The position numbers and the translations under genes were made by a program. This document shows positions 17,695 to 26,878 of a stretch of 64,000 nt of DNA, piece by piece. Origin of the DNA: CALJFL01 sp039964455. GTDB lineage: Bacteria > Pseudomonadota > Gammaproteobacteria > Pseudomonadales > Halieaceae. The notes under the pieces were generated by a model. The model did not search any database and was not told the DNA's origin. It saw only the letters and a list, made by a program, of their open reading frames with translations. Numbering within the stretch: position 1 is the first letter of the stretch; each line of letters starts with the position of its first letter. The DNA lies in assembly GCA_039964455.1 (NCBI GenBank), contig JBDVXK010000016.1:165661-229660 (forward strand), given 5' to 3'.

Positions 17695-18497
17695 CAACGC
17701 GAATTGGAATTACCGGGGCCGCGGGCCGCATGGGCCGCATCCTTGTGGAGGCGATAGACCTTGCCGATGACAGCCTGCAGCTCAGCGCTGCGATAGAACG
17801 ACCGGACAGTACGTTGCTGGGCGCTGACGCGGGCGAAATCGCCGGTCTCGGGCGCAACGGTGTGACCGTGGTCAGTAATCTGGCTGACGTTATCGACGAC
17901 CTGGATGTGCTGATCGATTTCAGTATTCCAGCTGCGACCGTGGCTAATGTGGCCCAGTGCGTGGCGGCAGGGAAAGCGATCGTGATTGGCACCACCGGGT
18001 TTACGCCGGATCAGCAGGCTGAGCTTGAGTCAGCGGCTGGCAAGATAGCGGTGTGCAAGGCCACCAATTTCAGTACTGGCGTGAACCTGTGTTTCAAGTT
18101 GATCGATATGGCTGCCCGCGTATTGGGCGACGATGTTGACGTTGAGATCTATGAAGCTCACCACCGCCATAAAATTGATGCGCCCTCTGGCACTGCCCTG
18201 ACCATGGGTGAGGTTGTGGCCGACGCGCTGGACCGCGACCTGGAAAAGGTGGCGGTGTACGGACGTGAGGGGCAAACTGGCGCCCGTGAGCGAGAGACTA
18301 TCGGCTTCGCCACCGTGCGGGCCGGCGATATTGTTGGCGACCATACCGTCACCTTTGCCGCTGAGGGCGAGCGCGTAGAGATTACGCACAAGGCCTCCAG
18401 CCGCATGTCATTCGGCCGCGGCGCAGTGCGCGCAGCGGGCTGGCTGGCCGATCAAAAGCCGGGCATGTATGACATGCGCGACGTACTGGGGCTCTGA
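17691..18497 (+). CDS. dapB: 4-hydroxy-tetrahydrodipicolinate reductase
   Basis: A 268-residue NAD(P)H-dependent reductase of the lysine and diaminopimelate pathway. The nucleotide-binding loop is GITGAAGRMGR, and the signature EAHHRHKIDAPSGTAL carries the catalytic His pair and the Lys. It overlaps dnaJ by four bases, so translation is probably coupled; the dnaJ-dapB junction is common in gammaproteobacteria related to Pseudomonas. carA, which often follows, is not here; a thioredoxin-like gene is. Confidence 0.97.
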   Translation: MTTRIGITGAAGRMGRILVEAIDLADDSLQLSAAIERPDSTLLGADAGEIAGLGRNGVTVVSNLADVIDDLDVLIDFSIPAATVANVAQCVAAGKAIVIGTTGFTPDQQAELESAAGKIAVCKATNFSTGVNLCFKLIDMAARVLGDDVDVEIYEAHHRHKIDAPSGTALTMGEVVADALDRDLEKVAVYGREGQTGARERETIGFATVRAGDIVGDHTVTFAAEGERVEITHKASSRMSFGRGAVRAAGWLADQKPGMYDMRDVLGL

Positions 18498-18562
18498 CAC
18501 AACTCACTAGCCGTCGAACGGCTCGCCGACCTGACAAAACAGACCAACGCTGAGGAGATACC

Positions 18563-19417
18563 GTGAGCGATTTCATAGTCAACATCGACGAAACCAATGC
18601 CGCCGCGTTATTGATCGAGGAATCCCATAAACGCCCGGTTGTCGTGGACTTCTGGGCGGACTGGTGTGAGCCCTGCAAAGTGCTTATGCCCATGCTGGAA
18701 AACATCGCCACTGAATACCAGGGTGCTTTCCTGCTGGCCAAGGTTAATGCCGACGAGCAACAGAATATCTCGCAGCAGTTTGGTGTGCGTAGCCTGCCCA
18801 CCGTGATGGTTATCAAGGATGGCCAGCCGGTAGACGGCTTTGCCGGTGCCCAGCCTGAAACCGCCGTGCGGGAGATGCTGGCCAAGTATCTGCCAGCCCC
18901 CTGGGATGGTTTGCTGCAGCTAGCTAATGAAGCGATGGAAAAGGGCGACTTCGCGGCTGCCTTAACACCCTTGCGTCAGGCCTGGGAGGAGTCGGGCAGA
19001 ATTCATGAGATCTCTATCGCCTACACCCACTGCCTGATCGAGGCGATGCGCCTGGACGAGGCACAGGCTGTGCTTGATACCATCAAAATGGTGGATCAAG
19101 ACGCCGCCTATGAACAGCTGATTGCCCAGCTGGAGCTTAAGCGGGAGGCGGCCAAATCGCCGGAAATCGAGGCGCTTGAGCAGAAGCTGGCGGGTGATCC
19201 TGGCAATCATGACGTGCGAGCCAGCCTCGCTATTCAATATACCAATGCGGGCCGCTTCAAGGATGCGCTGGAGAATCTGATGACGATTCTCGAACAGGAG
19301 CTGGACCATGCCGACGGTGGCACCAAAAAGGTGCTGCTGGATACCATTGCCAGCCTGGGCAAGGGCGACCCATTGGCTGCCGAGTACCAGCGCAAGCTGT
19401 ATAGCATGCTCTACTAG
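18563..19417 (+). CDS. cnoX: CnoX/YbbN-like thioredoxin with TPR tail
   Basis: A 284-residue cytoplasmic protein with an N-terminal thioredoxin domain (about 1-110) and a C-terminal tetratricopeptide part, the architecture of YbbN/CnoX, a holdase that works with GroEL and DnaK under oxidative stress. The active-site motif here is WCEPC, with both cysteines, whereas E. coli CnoX has a Ser-x-x-Cys motif; redox activity is therefore possible. The start is GTG with TGAGGAGA upstream. It lies 65 bases after dapB, close to the chaperone genes, which suits the role. Confidence 0.85.
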   Translation: MSDFIVNIDETNAAALLIEESHKRPVVVDFWADWCEPCKVLMPMLENIATEYQGAFLLAKVNADEQQNISQQFGVRSLPTVMVIKDGQPVDGFAGAQPETAVREMLAKYLPAPWDGLLQLANEAMEKGDFAAALTPLRQAWEESGRIHEISIAYTHCLIEAMRLDEAQAVLDTIKMVDQDAAYEQLIAQLELKREAAKSPEIEALEQKLAGDPGNHDVRASLAIQYTNAGRFKDALENLMTILEQELDHADGGTKKVLLDTIASLGKGDPLAAEYQRKLYSMLY

Positions 19418-19474
19418 GGCACAGCGCCTCTTCGCTCTCTGTTAACCCCCTGTTTACCGCACGTCAGTGCTTTG

Positions 19475-19494
19475 GCCACACTTTTCTGTGTGGC
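19475..19494. terminator. Hairpin downstream of the cnoX-like gene
   Basis: GCCACAC and GTGTGGC flank a six-base T-rich loop 57 bases after the stop. There is no T-run after the stem, so it is only a candidate transcript end. The rest of the 250-base gap up to 19667 contains TATATA at 19620-19625, a possible -10 box for the acyl-CoA dehydrogenase operon, without a convincing -35. Confidence 0.35.
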
Positions 19495-19667
19495 TACTGT
19501 GTCACCTTTTGTCGATATATCTGTGTCCGCCAGCGCTTGTGTTGGGGGGCAGGAATCGCTAAGGTACATGCCCGGTTTTTCAAAAACATACTCAAAAGTC
19601 AAATTGGTAGTGGCCAGCCTATATAAGCCGCTGATTACTGCCTCCGACCCTAACGCGAGGTACCGCT

Positions 19668-20846
19668 ATGGATACATCATTCGCCCCCGAAGACCTGGCC
19701 TTCCGCGACGAAGTCCGCGCCTTTTTCGCCGAGCAGTTCGATGAAGAGCTGCAGGCTTTATTGAAGCAACCCGGCACCTATAAAGAAGCAAGAGTTATCT
19801 GGCAGAAGCGCCTCCATGCCCAGGGCTGGATCGCCCCCAGTTGGCCTGTTGAGCACGGTGGTACCGGATGGAACACCACCCAGAAGTTTATTTATGAGAC
19901 CGAGCGTGCCGCTGCCGGCATCCCCGACGTTGTGCCTTTTGGCCTGACCATGGTTGGTCCGGTCATTTATGCCTTTGGTAACGATGAGCAAAAAGCGCGT
20001 TTTCTACCTCGCATCCTCAGCAGTGATGACTGGTGGTGTCAGGGTTATTCCGAGCCTGGTTCAGGGTCGGACCTCGCCTCGCTGAAAACCAAGGCTGAGT
20101 TGGACGGCGACGACTATGTGGTTAACGGTGCCAAGATCTGGACGACCTACGCCCAGAAAGCGGACTGGATATTCTGCCTGGTTCGTACCAACAGCGACGG
20201 TAAAAAGCAGGAAGGTATTTCGTTCCTGCTTATCGATATGAAATCTGAGGGGATCAAGGTTAACCCGATTATCTCTATCGACAATGAGCACAGCCTTAAC
20301 GAGGTTGAGTTCAATAACGTACGCGTGCCTGTCGCCAACCTTATTGGTGAGCAGGACAAGGGCTGGACCTACGCCAAGGCGCTGCTGGCGCATGAGCGTA
20401 CGGGTATCGCCGGCGTTCCGGATACCTACCGCAGCCTGCGTCAGTTGAAAGACGTTGCTGCCCGTGAAGTGAATGGTGGCACCTCGCTGCTCAGCGATCC
20501 GCTGTTTCAAAAGCGTCTGTCTGATATTGAGATTGAATTGATGGCGCTGGAATACACCGAATTGAGAGTGCTGGCATCCGTTGCCGCTGGCGGTGCGCCG
20601 GGCGCTGAGTCTTCGCTGCTCAAGATCAAGGGCACCGAGATGCAGCAGGCCGTGCAAAACCTGTATATGGAAGTAGCAGCCTATTACCAGGGCGTACTAC
20701 CTACCGATTTGAGTGCCGACGAGCTGGGCCACGAGTTTGGCAGTGAAGCACGTAATTCCTTTATGTATGGACGTGCGGCTACCGTTTACGGCGGTTCGAA
20801 CGAGATCCAGAAAAATATTATCGCCAAAGCTGTACTTGGCCTGTAA
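19668..20846 (+). CDS. Acyl-CoA dehydrogenase (large/alpha-type subunit)
   Basis: A 392-residue flavoprotein of the acyl-CoA dehydrogenase family, which introduces a trans-2 double bond in acyl-CoA. FAD-binding segments CQGYSEPGSGSDLAS and WTTYAQKADWIF are present, as is the C-terminal YGGSNEIQKNIIAK motif. Together with the paralogous gene 22 bases downstream it resembles the paired subunits of PimC/PimD-type or steroid side-chain acyl-CoA dehydrogenases, which form heteromers. The substrate is unknown. First gene of a five-gene run (two acyl-CoA dehydrogenases, LLM enzyme, SDR, phosphatase-like). Confidence 0.9.
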   Translation: MDTSFAPEDLAFRDEVRAFFAEQFDEELQALLKQPGTYKEARVIWQKRLHAQGWIAPSWPVEHGGTGWNTTQKFIYETERAAAGIPDVVPFGLTMVGPVIYAFGNDEQKARFLPRILSSDDWWCQGYSEPGSGSDLASLKTKAELDGDDYVVNGAKIWTTYAQKADWIFCLVRTNSDGKKQEGISFLLIDMKSEGIKVNPIISIDNEHSLNEVEFNNVRVPVANLIGEQDKGWTYAKALLAHERTGIAGVPDTYRSLRQLKDVAAREVNGGTSLLSDPLFQKRLSDIEIELMALEYTELRVLASVAAGGAPGAESSLLKIKGTEMQQAVQNLYMEVAAYYQGVLPTDLSADELGHEFGSEARNSFMYGRAATVYGGSNEIQKNIIAKAVLGL

Positions 20847-20868
20847 AGAGAGAAGGGAGAACAGCGCA

Positions 20869-22071
20869 ATGAATTTCGATTTTTCAGAAGAACAGGTCAT
20901 GTTGCGGGACAGTGTTGCCCGCTTTGTGCAGGACGATTACGACTTTGACACGCGCCGCGCGATTGCCGACTCCGACGAGGGTATGAATCGCCAGAACTGG
21001 CAGACATTCGCCGAACTCGGTTGGCTGTCGGTGCCCTTTGCTGAGGAGCACGGTGGTTTCGGCGGCGATGCCGTTGATGTGATGGTCATGATGGAAGAGC
21101 TGGGTAAAGGACTGGTTGTAGAGCCTTATCTTGCAACCGTCCTGATGTTTGGCGGACTGTTGCAAAAGGGCGGCAGTGAAGCCCAGCAGCATGACTACAT
21201 TCCGCGCGTCATTGACGGCAGCCTGCTGGGTGCCTTTGCCTATGTGGAGCGCCAGAGCCGCTTTGAACTGGCCGACGTTAAAACGACGGCTGCCAAGTCA
21301 GCTGACGGTTTCACCCTTAACGGTGAAAAGGTTGTCGTCAGCAATGGCGCCAATGCCGACTATGCTGTGGTATCGGCACGAACCTCCGGCGACCAGAACG
21401 ACGAGCATGGCATCAGCCTGTTCATTGTTGCGCTGGACGCTGAGGGCGTAAGTCGCACCACCTATCGCATGATGGATGGTCAGCTGGTAGCAAACCTCAC
21501 TTTCGACAATGTGGCACTGGCTACCGATAGCCTGCTGGGCGATCTGGATAACGGCCTGGGCCTGATGGAGTCGGTGATTCAGGATGTTGTTGTGGCACTG
21601 GCTTCAGAGGCGGTGGGCATTATGGGTCAGCTCAATGCCAAGACCCTGGAGTACACCAAAACCCGCGAGCAGTTTGGCGTTGCCATTGGCAGCTTTCAGG
21701 CGCTGCAGCATCGTATGGTTGAGACCTTTATGTCCTACGAGCAGGCCAAGTCACTGCTGTACCGCGCGGTATGTGCGCAGGCCGAGGGATCAGACGACGC
21801 GCTAAGAAGCATCCATGCCCTGAAGGTAATGATTGATCGTGCTGGAACGCATATCTATAGCGAAGCGATCCAGATGCATGGCGGCATGGGCTTGACCGAT
21901 GAGCTGGATATTGGCCACTACGCCAAGCGTCTGATGATGATCAACGCAACCTTTGGTAATGGCGACTATCATCAGGCACAATTCAACGCTTTGTCCTACT
22001 CTGATAACGCAGAGGGCGAGTCTTCACAAAACAGGCCGCAACTGGCAACCGCATCGGGAGAACGCGTATGA
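20869..22071 (+). CDS. Acyl-CoA dehydrogenase (small/beta-type subunit)
   Basis: A 400-residue acyl-CoA dehydrogenase paralogue. It begins MNFDFSEEQVMLRDSV with AGAAGGGAGA upstream; a longer in-frame opening from 20713 lies inside the previous gene and has no support. The C-terminal signature QMHGGMGLTDELDIGHYAKRL is clear, while the central FAD segment is less standard (YVERQSRFELAD in place of the Ser/Gly-rich loop), as expected for the second member of a heteromeric pair. The stop overlaps the next start (ATGA). Confidence 0.9.
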   Translation: MNFDFSEEQVMLRDSVARFVQDDYDFDTRRAIADSDEGMNRQNWQTFAELGWLSVPFAEEHGGFGGDAVDVMVMMEELGKGLVVEPYLATVLMFGGLLQKGGSEAQQHDYIPRVIDGSLLGAFAYVERQSRFELADVKTTAAKSADGFTLNGEKVVVSNGANADYAVVSARTSGDQNDEHGISLFIVALDAEGVSRTTYRMMDGQLVANLTFDNVALATDSLLGDLDNGLGLMESVIQDVVVALASEAVGIMGQLNAKTLEYTKTREQFGVAIGSFQALQHRMVETFMSYEQAKSLLYRAVCAQAEGSDDALRSIHALKVMIDRAGTHIYSEAIQMHGGMGLTDELDIGHYAKRLMMINATFGNGDYHQAQFNALSYSDNAEGESSQNRPQLATASGERV

Positions 22072-23108
22072 AACTTGGATTCCTGCTGGGCTACTCCGGC
22101 AAGCAAATTCACATCCCCATTGACCTGATCAAGCAGGCTGAGGCCATGGGCTATGACTCGGTCTGGACTGCTGAAGCCTACGGCAACGATGCCGTAACCT
22201 CGGCAACCTGGGTTTTGTCACAAACCGAGAAGATGCGTGTGGGTACTGCCATCATGCAGATGCCGGCGCGTTCACCAGCGATGTGTGCGATGACCGCCAT
22301 GTCATTGGATCAGTTGTCCGGCGGCCGCTTTATTGTTGGCCTTGGCGCTTCTGGCCCGCAGGTTGTAGAGGGCTGGCACGGTGTGCCTTATGGCAAGCCG
22401 GTGACTCGCACCAAGGAATACATCAAGATCATGCGCAAGATTTTCGAGCGTGAAGGTCCTGTAGAGTTTGACGGCACCATGTACCAGATGCCCAATAAGG
22501 GCGAGGGTACAACGGGCCTGGGTAAGCCACTCAAGTCTATTCTGGAAGGCAATCCCGATATCCCCATTTATACAGCGTCTATCACCCCGGCCGGCTTGCG
22601 TTGCGCAGGTGAAGTTGCCGACGGTGTATTCCCGGTTTGGATGGACCCCGAAAAGTACAGTGTGATTGGTGACTACCTGCAGGAAGGCTTCGATGCCGCG
22701 GGCAATGGCAAGAGCCTGGCCGACTTCGATGTGGCGCCCTTTGTATCTGTAGCAATGAACGATGACCTGGAAGCAGCGTTTAATTCACTGCGTCCGTGGC
22801 TGGCGCTGTACATAGGCGGCATGGGTGCCAAGGGTAAAAACTTCTATCACGACTACGCCGCCCGATTGGGCTATGGCGAAGAGGCCACCAAGATCCAGGA
22901 CCTCTATCTCTCTGGTAAGAAGCAGGAAGCTGAAGCGCTGGTGCCTACAGAGCTTCTGGACGCCGTTTCACTGGTTGGCCCGAAAGAGCGCATCATCGAG
23001 CGTCTCGCGCCCTGGAAGGAAGCCGGTAAGCGTGGTGAGGTTGGCACAATGTTGTTAGGCGTTCACGACGTGGAAGTATTGGAGATCATCGCCAAGGAAA
23101 TGCTCTGA
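22068..23108 (+). CDS. LLM-class flavoenzyme (F420-dependent oxidoreductase family)
   Basis: A 346-residue luciferase-like monooxygenase fold protein, of the subgroup usually named F420-dependent oxidoreductase. Features: MKLGFLLGYSG at the first strand, the AEAYGNDAVTSATWV segment, LDQLSGGRFIVGLGASGPQVVEGWHG, and the late GPKERIIERLAPWKEAG helix. It overlaps its neighbours on both sides (ATGA upstream, TGATG downstream), so it belongs to the acyl-CoA operon. Whether it uses F420 or FMN cannot be told; no F420 biosynthesis gene is in the window. Confidence 0.85.
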   Translation: MKLGFLLGYSGKQIHIPIDLIKQAEAMGYDSVWTAEAYGNDAVTSATWVLSQTEKMRVGTAIMQMPARSPAMCAMTAMSLDQLSGGRFIVGLGASGPQVVEGWHGVPYGKPVTRTKEYIKIMRKIFEREGPVEFDGTMYQMPNKGEGTTGLGKPLKSILEGNPDIPIYTASITPAGLRCAGEVADGVFPVWMDPEKYSVIGDYLQEGFDAAGNGKSLADFDVAPFVSVAMNDDLEAAFNSLRPWLALYIGGMGAKGKNFYHDYAARLGYGEEATKIQDLYLSGKKQEAEALVPTELLDAVSLVGPKERIIERLAPWKEAGKRGEVGTMLLGVHDVEVLEIIAKEML

Positions 23109-23899
23109 TGGAAGTCGCCGGCAAGATTATTGTTGTTACCGGCGGCGCCAACGGCATTGGCAAAGGGCTTTGTGAGCGCTTTCATCGTGATGGTGCCGAA
23201 AAAGTTGTGGTGGTTGACCTTGAGGAAGCCAACGCGAAGGCCTTAGCCGCCACCATTGACGGTGATGGCTTCGGTGTTGATGTTCGCGACGAGGAGCAGA
23301 TCAAGGCGATGGTCGCCGAGGTTGAGTCGCGCTACGGCCGAATCGACCTGTTCTGCAGTAACGCCGGTATCATCGCCGGTGATGGCGAGCCCTGGTATGC
23401 AAGCTCTGCCTCTAATGACACCTGGCAGGCGATGTGGGATATCCATGTGATGGCCCATGTGTGGGCTGCCCGTGCCTGCCTGCCGGGCATGATTGCCCGA
23501 GGTGAAGGGTATTTTCTCAATACCGCCTCAGCCGCGGGTTTGTTGAACCAGGTGGGTGATGCCGCTTATTCAACAACCAAGCACGCAGCGGTTGGTTTTG
23601 CTGAGGCGCTGGCAATTACCCACGGCGATGACGGTATCAAGGTGTCTTGCCTTTGCCCGCAGGCGGTATCCACGCGCATGATTGGTGACATAGAAGGGGG
23701 CGGTACCGCTGGCGTAGACGGAATCATTACCCCGGAACAAGTTGCCGAGACCGTTGTTCAGGGTCTTGCTGAAGAAAAGTTTCTGCTGCTTCCTCATCCC
23801 GAGGTTGCGCAGTACCGCGAGCGCAAGACGGCTGATTACGATCGTTGGCTGGGCGGCATGCGCAAGCTGCGCCGCAGCTTTGGCAATCCTATCCTTTAG
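23108..23899 (+). CDS. Short-chain dehydrogenase/reductase
   Basis: A 263-residue SDR. The cofactor motif is VTGGANGIGKG (about residues 11-21), the NAG motif is CSNAGII, and the catalytic Ser, Tyr and Lys are in NTASAAGLLNQVGDAAYSTTKHA (YSTTK). Asp at the end of the second strand (VVVVDLEE) favours NAD(H). The start overlaps the previous stop by one base. In this operon a 3-hydroxyacyl-CoA or hydroxysteroid substrate is plausible (inference). Confidence 0.9.
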   Translation: MEVAGKIIVVTGGANGIGKGLCERFHRDGAEKVVVVDLEEANAKALAATIDGDGFGVDVRDEEQIKAMVAEVESRYGRIDLFCSNAGIIAGDGEPWYASSASNDTWQAMWDIHVMAHVWAARACLPGMIARGEGYFLNTASAAGLLNQVGDAAYSTTKHAAVGFAEALAITHGDDGIKVSCLCPQAVSTRMIGDIEGGGTAGVDGIITPEQVAETVVQGLAEEKFLLLPHPEVAQYRERKTADYDRWLGGMRKLRRSFGNPIL

Positions 23900-23956
23900 A
23901 TGTTCCTGTACTCGCGCGTCCCTGTGGCGCGCCAATAAGCTGACGGAGACTGCCTG

Positions 23957-24664
23957 ATGGCAACCATTTACCTGATTCGCCACGGGCAAGCCTCGTTTGG
24001 TTCCGACGACTACGACAAGTTGTCACCACTGGGTGAGACACAGGCGGAACATGTCGGTTATTACCTTCGTGACCAGGGCATCACCCTGGACGCTGCCTAC
24101 AGTGGCGACCTGAAGCGTCAGCGGCGTACGACTGAGCTGGCGCTGGCCAGCCAGCCTGGCACTGTAGCGCACACGGTTGATCCTCGCTTCAACGAGGTTC
24201 GCAACGACGAGCAGGTGGAGTACCTGGTGCCGGAGTTGGTGAAGTCCAACCCGGGGTTGAACGAATTGGTGACTCGAGGCCTGAGCTCAAGCAAGGATTA
24301 CCAGAAGGTGATTGACGCAGTGTTTAACTACTGGGTATCGCCGGCATGTAATGAGCCGAATATTCAAAGCTGGGCAGACTACTCCGGTGATGCACGCGAT
24401 GCCCTGTTTGACGTGATGCGCAATGAAGGCAGCGGCAAGACGGTGGGTATTTTTACATCTGGCGGCACCATAGCCACGTTGGTTACGCAGGTGTTGGGCC
24501 TGGGTGGCGAGCACGCCTACAAGTTTTACGAGCCTATATTCAACTGTTCAATTACGCAGCTTTTCTACAGCGGCGATAAAGTGTCGCTGTCCTACTTCAA
24601 TGACCGCTCGTTCCTGCAATACCTTGGGCAGCAGTCTGGGCAGAACCTGGTTTCTTACCGCTAG
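23957..24664 (+). CDS. Histidine phosphatase family protein
   Basis: A 235-residue branch-2-like phosphoglycerate-mutase fold protein. The catalytic N-terminal motif is YLIRHGQASFG (RHG with the phosphorylated His), and the second half has VGIFTSGGTIATLV, where the usual second His is replaced in the 'sHGg' position by Ser-Gly-Gly. Family members dephosphorylate many small molecules; members next to acyl-CoA genes are common and uncharacterised. It follows the SDR by 57 bases and converges on tesB. Confidence 0.85.
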   Translation: MATIYLIRHGQASFGSDDYDKLSPLGETQAEHVGYYLRDQGITLDAAYSGDLKRQRRTTELALASQPGTVAHTVDPRFNEVRNDEQVEYLVPELVKSNPGLNELVTRGLSSSKDYQKVIDAVFNYWVSPACNEPNIQSWADYSGDARDALFDVMRNEGSGKTVGIFTSGGTIATLVTQVLGLGGEHAYKFYEPIFNCSITQLFYSGDKVSLSYFNDRSFLQYLGQQSGQNLVSYR

Positions 24665-24666
24665 GC

Positions 24667-25524
24667 TCAGTCCTCATCCCGCAAGCGCATGAGTGACTCC
24701 TGAGTTGTTGATGCTACCAACACCCCGTCGCGCGTGTAAAAGCTGCCGCGGCTGAAACCCCTGCTACCAGACGCCGTGGGACTGTCCATGGTGTAAAGCA
24801 GGTATTCGTCCACCCTGAACGGACGGTGAAACCATAAGCCATGATCGAGGCTGGCTAACTGGATGCCTTTGGAGGCTCCTGTGTAGGGGTGTGCCCTAAG
24901 CGCGGTGCCCAGCAGCGAAAAATCAGAGATGTAAGCCAGCAGGGTTTGATGCAATTGAAGGTTATCGGGTAGCGGCTCGGTTACCCTGAACCACATGTGC
25001 TGCAGCGGCTTGTCGGGTACCGGGTTTTGGTTGTCACGACGGTCAATGATCCGGCGTTCTATTGCGGGCAGGCGCGGTGGCTCCTGATCGCCCGGTTGTT
25101 GCTGGCTGGTGCGCTCCCAGTGTTCCCTGTCGGTTTCCAATTCTTCCGGTGGCGGTACGTCGGGCATGGTGACCTGATGTTCCAGCCCTTCCTCTTGCAC
25201 ATGAAAGGATACCGAGGTGTTGAAGATTGCCTTGCCATCCTGCTTCGCTACGACTCGGCGGGTGGCAAAACTCTTACCGTCACGTATGGGGTCTACCTCG
25301 TACACAATTTGCTTGCTGGGATCCCCGCCGCGTAAAAAGTAGGCATGCATGGAGTGGGCGATGCGATCCTCGGGCACACTGCGTATCGCCGCATTCAGGG
25401 ATTGCGACAACACCTGGCCGCCAAAAACCCGACGCGGCCTTTCCGGGCTCTTGCCGATGAACAGGTATTTGTCGATGCGCTCCACTTCGAGGTAGTTGAG
25501 CAGGCTTTCAATATTATTGGCCAA
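24667..25524 (-). CDS. tesB: Acyl-CoA thioesterase II
   Basis: A 285-residue double-hotdog thioesterase that hydrolyses acyl-CoA to free acid and CoA. The N-terminal hotdog has RRVFGGQVLSQSLNAA, and the second has ASLDHGLWFHRPFR with the catalytic Asp, and TTQESLMR with the catalytic Gln. Length is that of TesB. The stop is two bases from the convergent phosphatase gene. It lies upstream-adjacent to the double-TetR regulator in the same direction, possibly under its control. Confidence 0.93.
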   Translation of the reverse strand: MANNIESLLNYLEVERIDKYLFIGKSPERPRRVFGGQVLSQSLNAAIRSVPEDRIAHSMHAYFLRGGDPSKQIVYEVDPIRDGKSFATRRVVAKQDGKAIFNTSVSFHVQEEGLEHQVTMPDVPPPEELETDREHWERTSQQQPGDQEPPRLPAIERRIIDRRDNQNPVPDKPLQHMWFRVTEPLPDNLQLHQTLLAYISDFSLLGTALRAHPYTGASKGIQLASLDHGLWFHRPFRVDEYLLYTMDSPTASGSRGFSRGSFYTRDGVLVASTTQESLMRLRDED

Positions 25525-25565
25525 GAGATGGTCCTTATTGAGCTGGGTTGGTTGCCGAGTAACCG

Positions 25566-26876
25566 CTAAGGGCGGGGCAGCAGTCCATTAAAAAATACGT
25601 CGAAATAATCGGTGGCGGCGTCTTCGATATTATCCACGCGTCGCCACAGGCTGATATCCATGGCCGCATTGATAGAGCCCGCAATCAGGTTCTGCGCTAT
25701 GACGGTATTAACCTCGCGCACACTGCCATCTTCTATGCCGGCCTTGATGAAGCTTTCGAACATACTGTTGTTGGCATTGGTGCGTTGCAGTACTTTGCGC
25801 CGCAGGGGCGGTGGCAATGCTGTGATGGTGTTGTAGCGAATTAGCGGACCCTGTTCGGAATTTTGCGCATAGAAAATCTGCCGACAGGAAAGCTCCACTT
25901 TCTGTAAACCGGTTACGTCTGTTTCGGCGGCCTGCTCCTGCAGGTTCTGGACAATATCCAGGGAATTCTTGTAGCAGTTGAAGAGCAGGTCTTCCTTGTT
26001 CTTGATGTGGTAGTAAAATGCGCCTTTGGATACTTTCAGGTGCTCGGCAATCTCATCCAGTGAAGCGCCGTTGAAGCCTTTCTTGTTGAAAAACCAGGTC
26101 CCGGTTTTGTAGAAGGCTTCTTGCTTCAGCCTGTTTTGCTCTTCCCGGTCAAAGCCCTGCACCTGATTGGCGCTGGCCGGTTTCAATTTGATTGACGCCG
26201 GTTCGAAATTGCCTTTCCCGGCATACAGGCCCCGGGCGAGCACATCCAGCGCCTGCTCGCCAATCGATTGAACCTGGTCGGTTGGAATATTGTGCAGCCA
26301 GTAGAATATCCACTCTACCGACCCCAGAATGGCGCGAGTGGCAGACGTAGCATCACATTGTCGTAATTTACCCTGCTCAATGCCGTCGCGCAGATATTGT
26401 CGCAGGCGCTTGAACATGGTGATGTACTGCGTCTCTACATCGTCGCGGTGACTGCCTTTGAGCGATGCGATCTCCAGCAGGGCGGCAATGTGAACGCCTT
26501 TACCCTCACGTGCGTCAGCCCAGTTCTCGAAATGCTGAAGGAAGAAGGCGGAGGCTCTGTCCAGCGGATCGCTGTGTAGCTGCTCGATCCGGTCAAGGTG
26601 GGCGTGATGGCTCTCCAGTGCGGCCATGTAGCACTGGTAAATCAATTCTTCCTTGGTTTTTACATAGTAGTAGAGGCTGGTTTTGGTCAGCCCAAGGCTC
26701 TCTGCAATGTCACGCAGCGTGGTCGCCCGTGATCCCTTGGAATTGAACAGCATAGCCGCCTGCGACAGGATAGCCGTGCGTTTGGCGTCGTGCTGGGCGC
26801 TGCGGTTGAATGGCGATGCAGGGGTGCTGTTTGTGTCGTTTTTGGCAGTCAAAATCGGGGGGCGGGAACCCGTCAC
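25566..26876 (-). CDS. Regulator with two tandem TetR domains
   Basis: A 436-residue protein built of two complete TetR-type units in one chain. Unit 1 has its helix-turn-helix at about residues 31-80 (TTLRDIAESLGLTKTSLYYYVKTKEEL) and a ligand-type helical domain to about 215; unit 2 repeats the design at about 250-300 (SLDEIAEHLKVSKGAFYYHIKNKEDL) with its own C-terminal domain. Ordinary TetR proteins are about 200 residues and dimeric, so this may act as a built-in dimer of non-identical halves. The start shown is GTG; the first 25 residues are low-complexity and the true start may be later. It lies between a MATE pump gene and tesB. The controlled genes are unknown. Confidence 0.88.
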   Translation of the reverse strand: MTGSRPPILTAKNDTNSTPASPFNRSAQHDAKRTAILSQAAMLFNSKGSRATTLRDIAESLGLTKTSLYYYVKTKEELIYQCYMAALESHHAHLDRIEQLHSDPLDRASAFFLQHFENWADAREGKGVHIAALLEIASLKGSHRDDVETQYITMFKRLRQYLRDGIEQGKLRQCDATSATRAILGSVEWIFYWLHNIPTDQVQSIGEQALDVLARGLYAGKGNFEPASIKLKPASANQVQGFDREEQNRLKQEAFYKTGTWFFNKKGFNGASLDEIAEHLKVSKGAFYYHIKNKEDLLFNCYKNSLDIVQNLQEQAAETDVTGLQKVELSCRQIFYAQNSEQGPLIRYNTITALPPPLRRKVLQRTNANNSMFESFIKAGIEDGSVREVNTVIAQNLIAGSINAAMDISLWRRVDNIEDAATDYFDVFFNGLLPRP

Positions 26877-26878
26877 CT

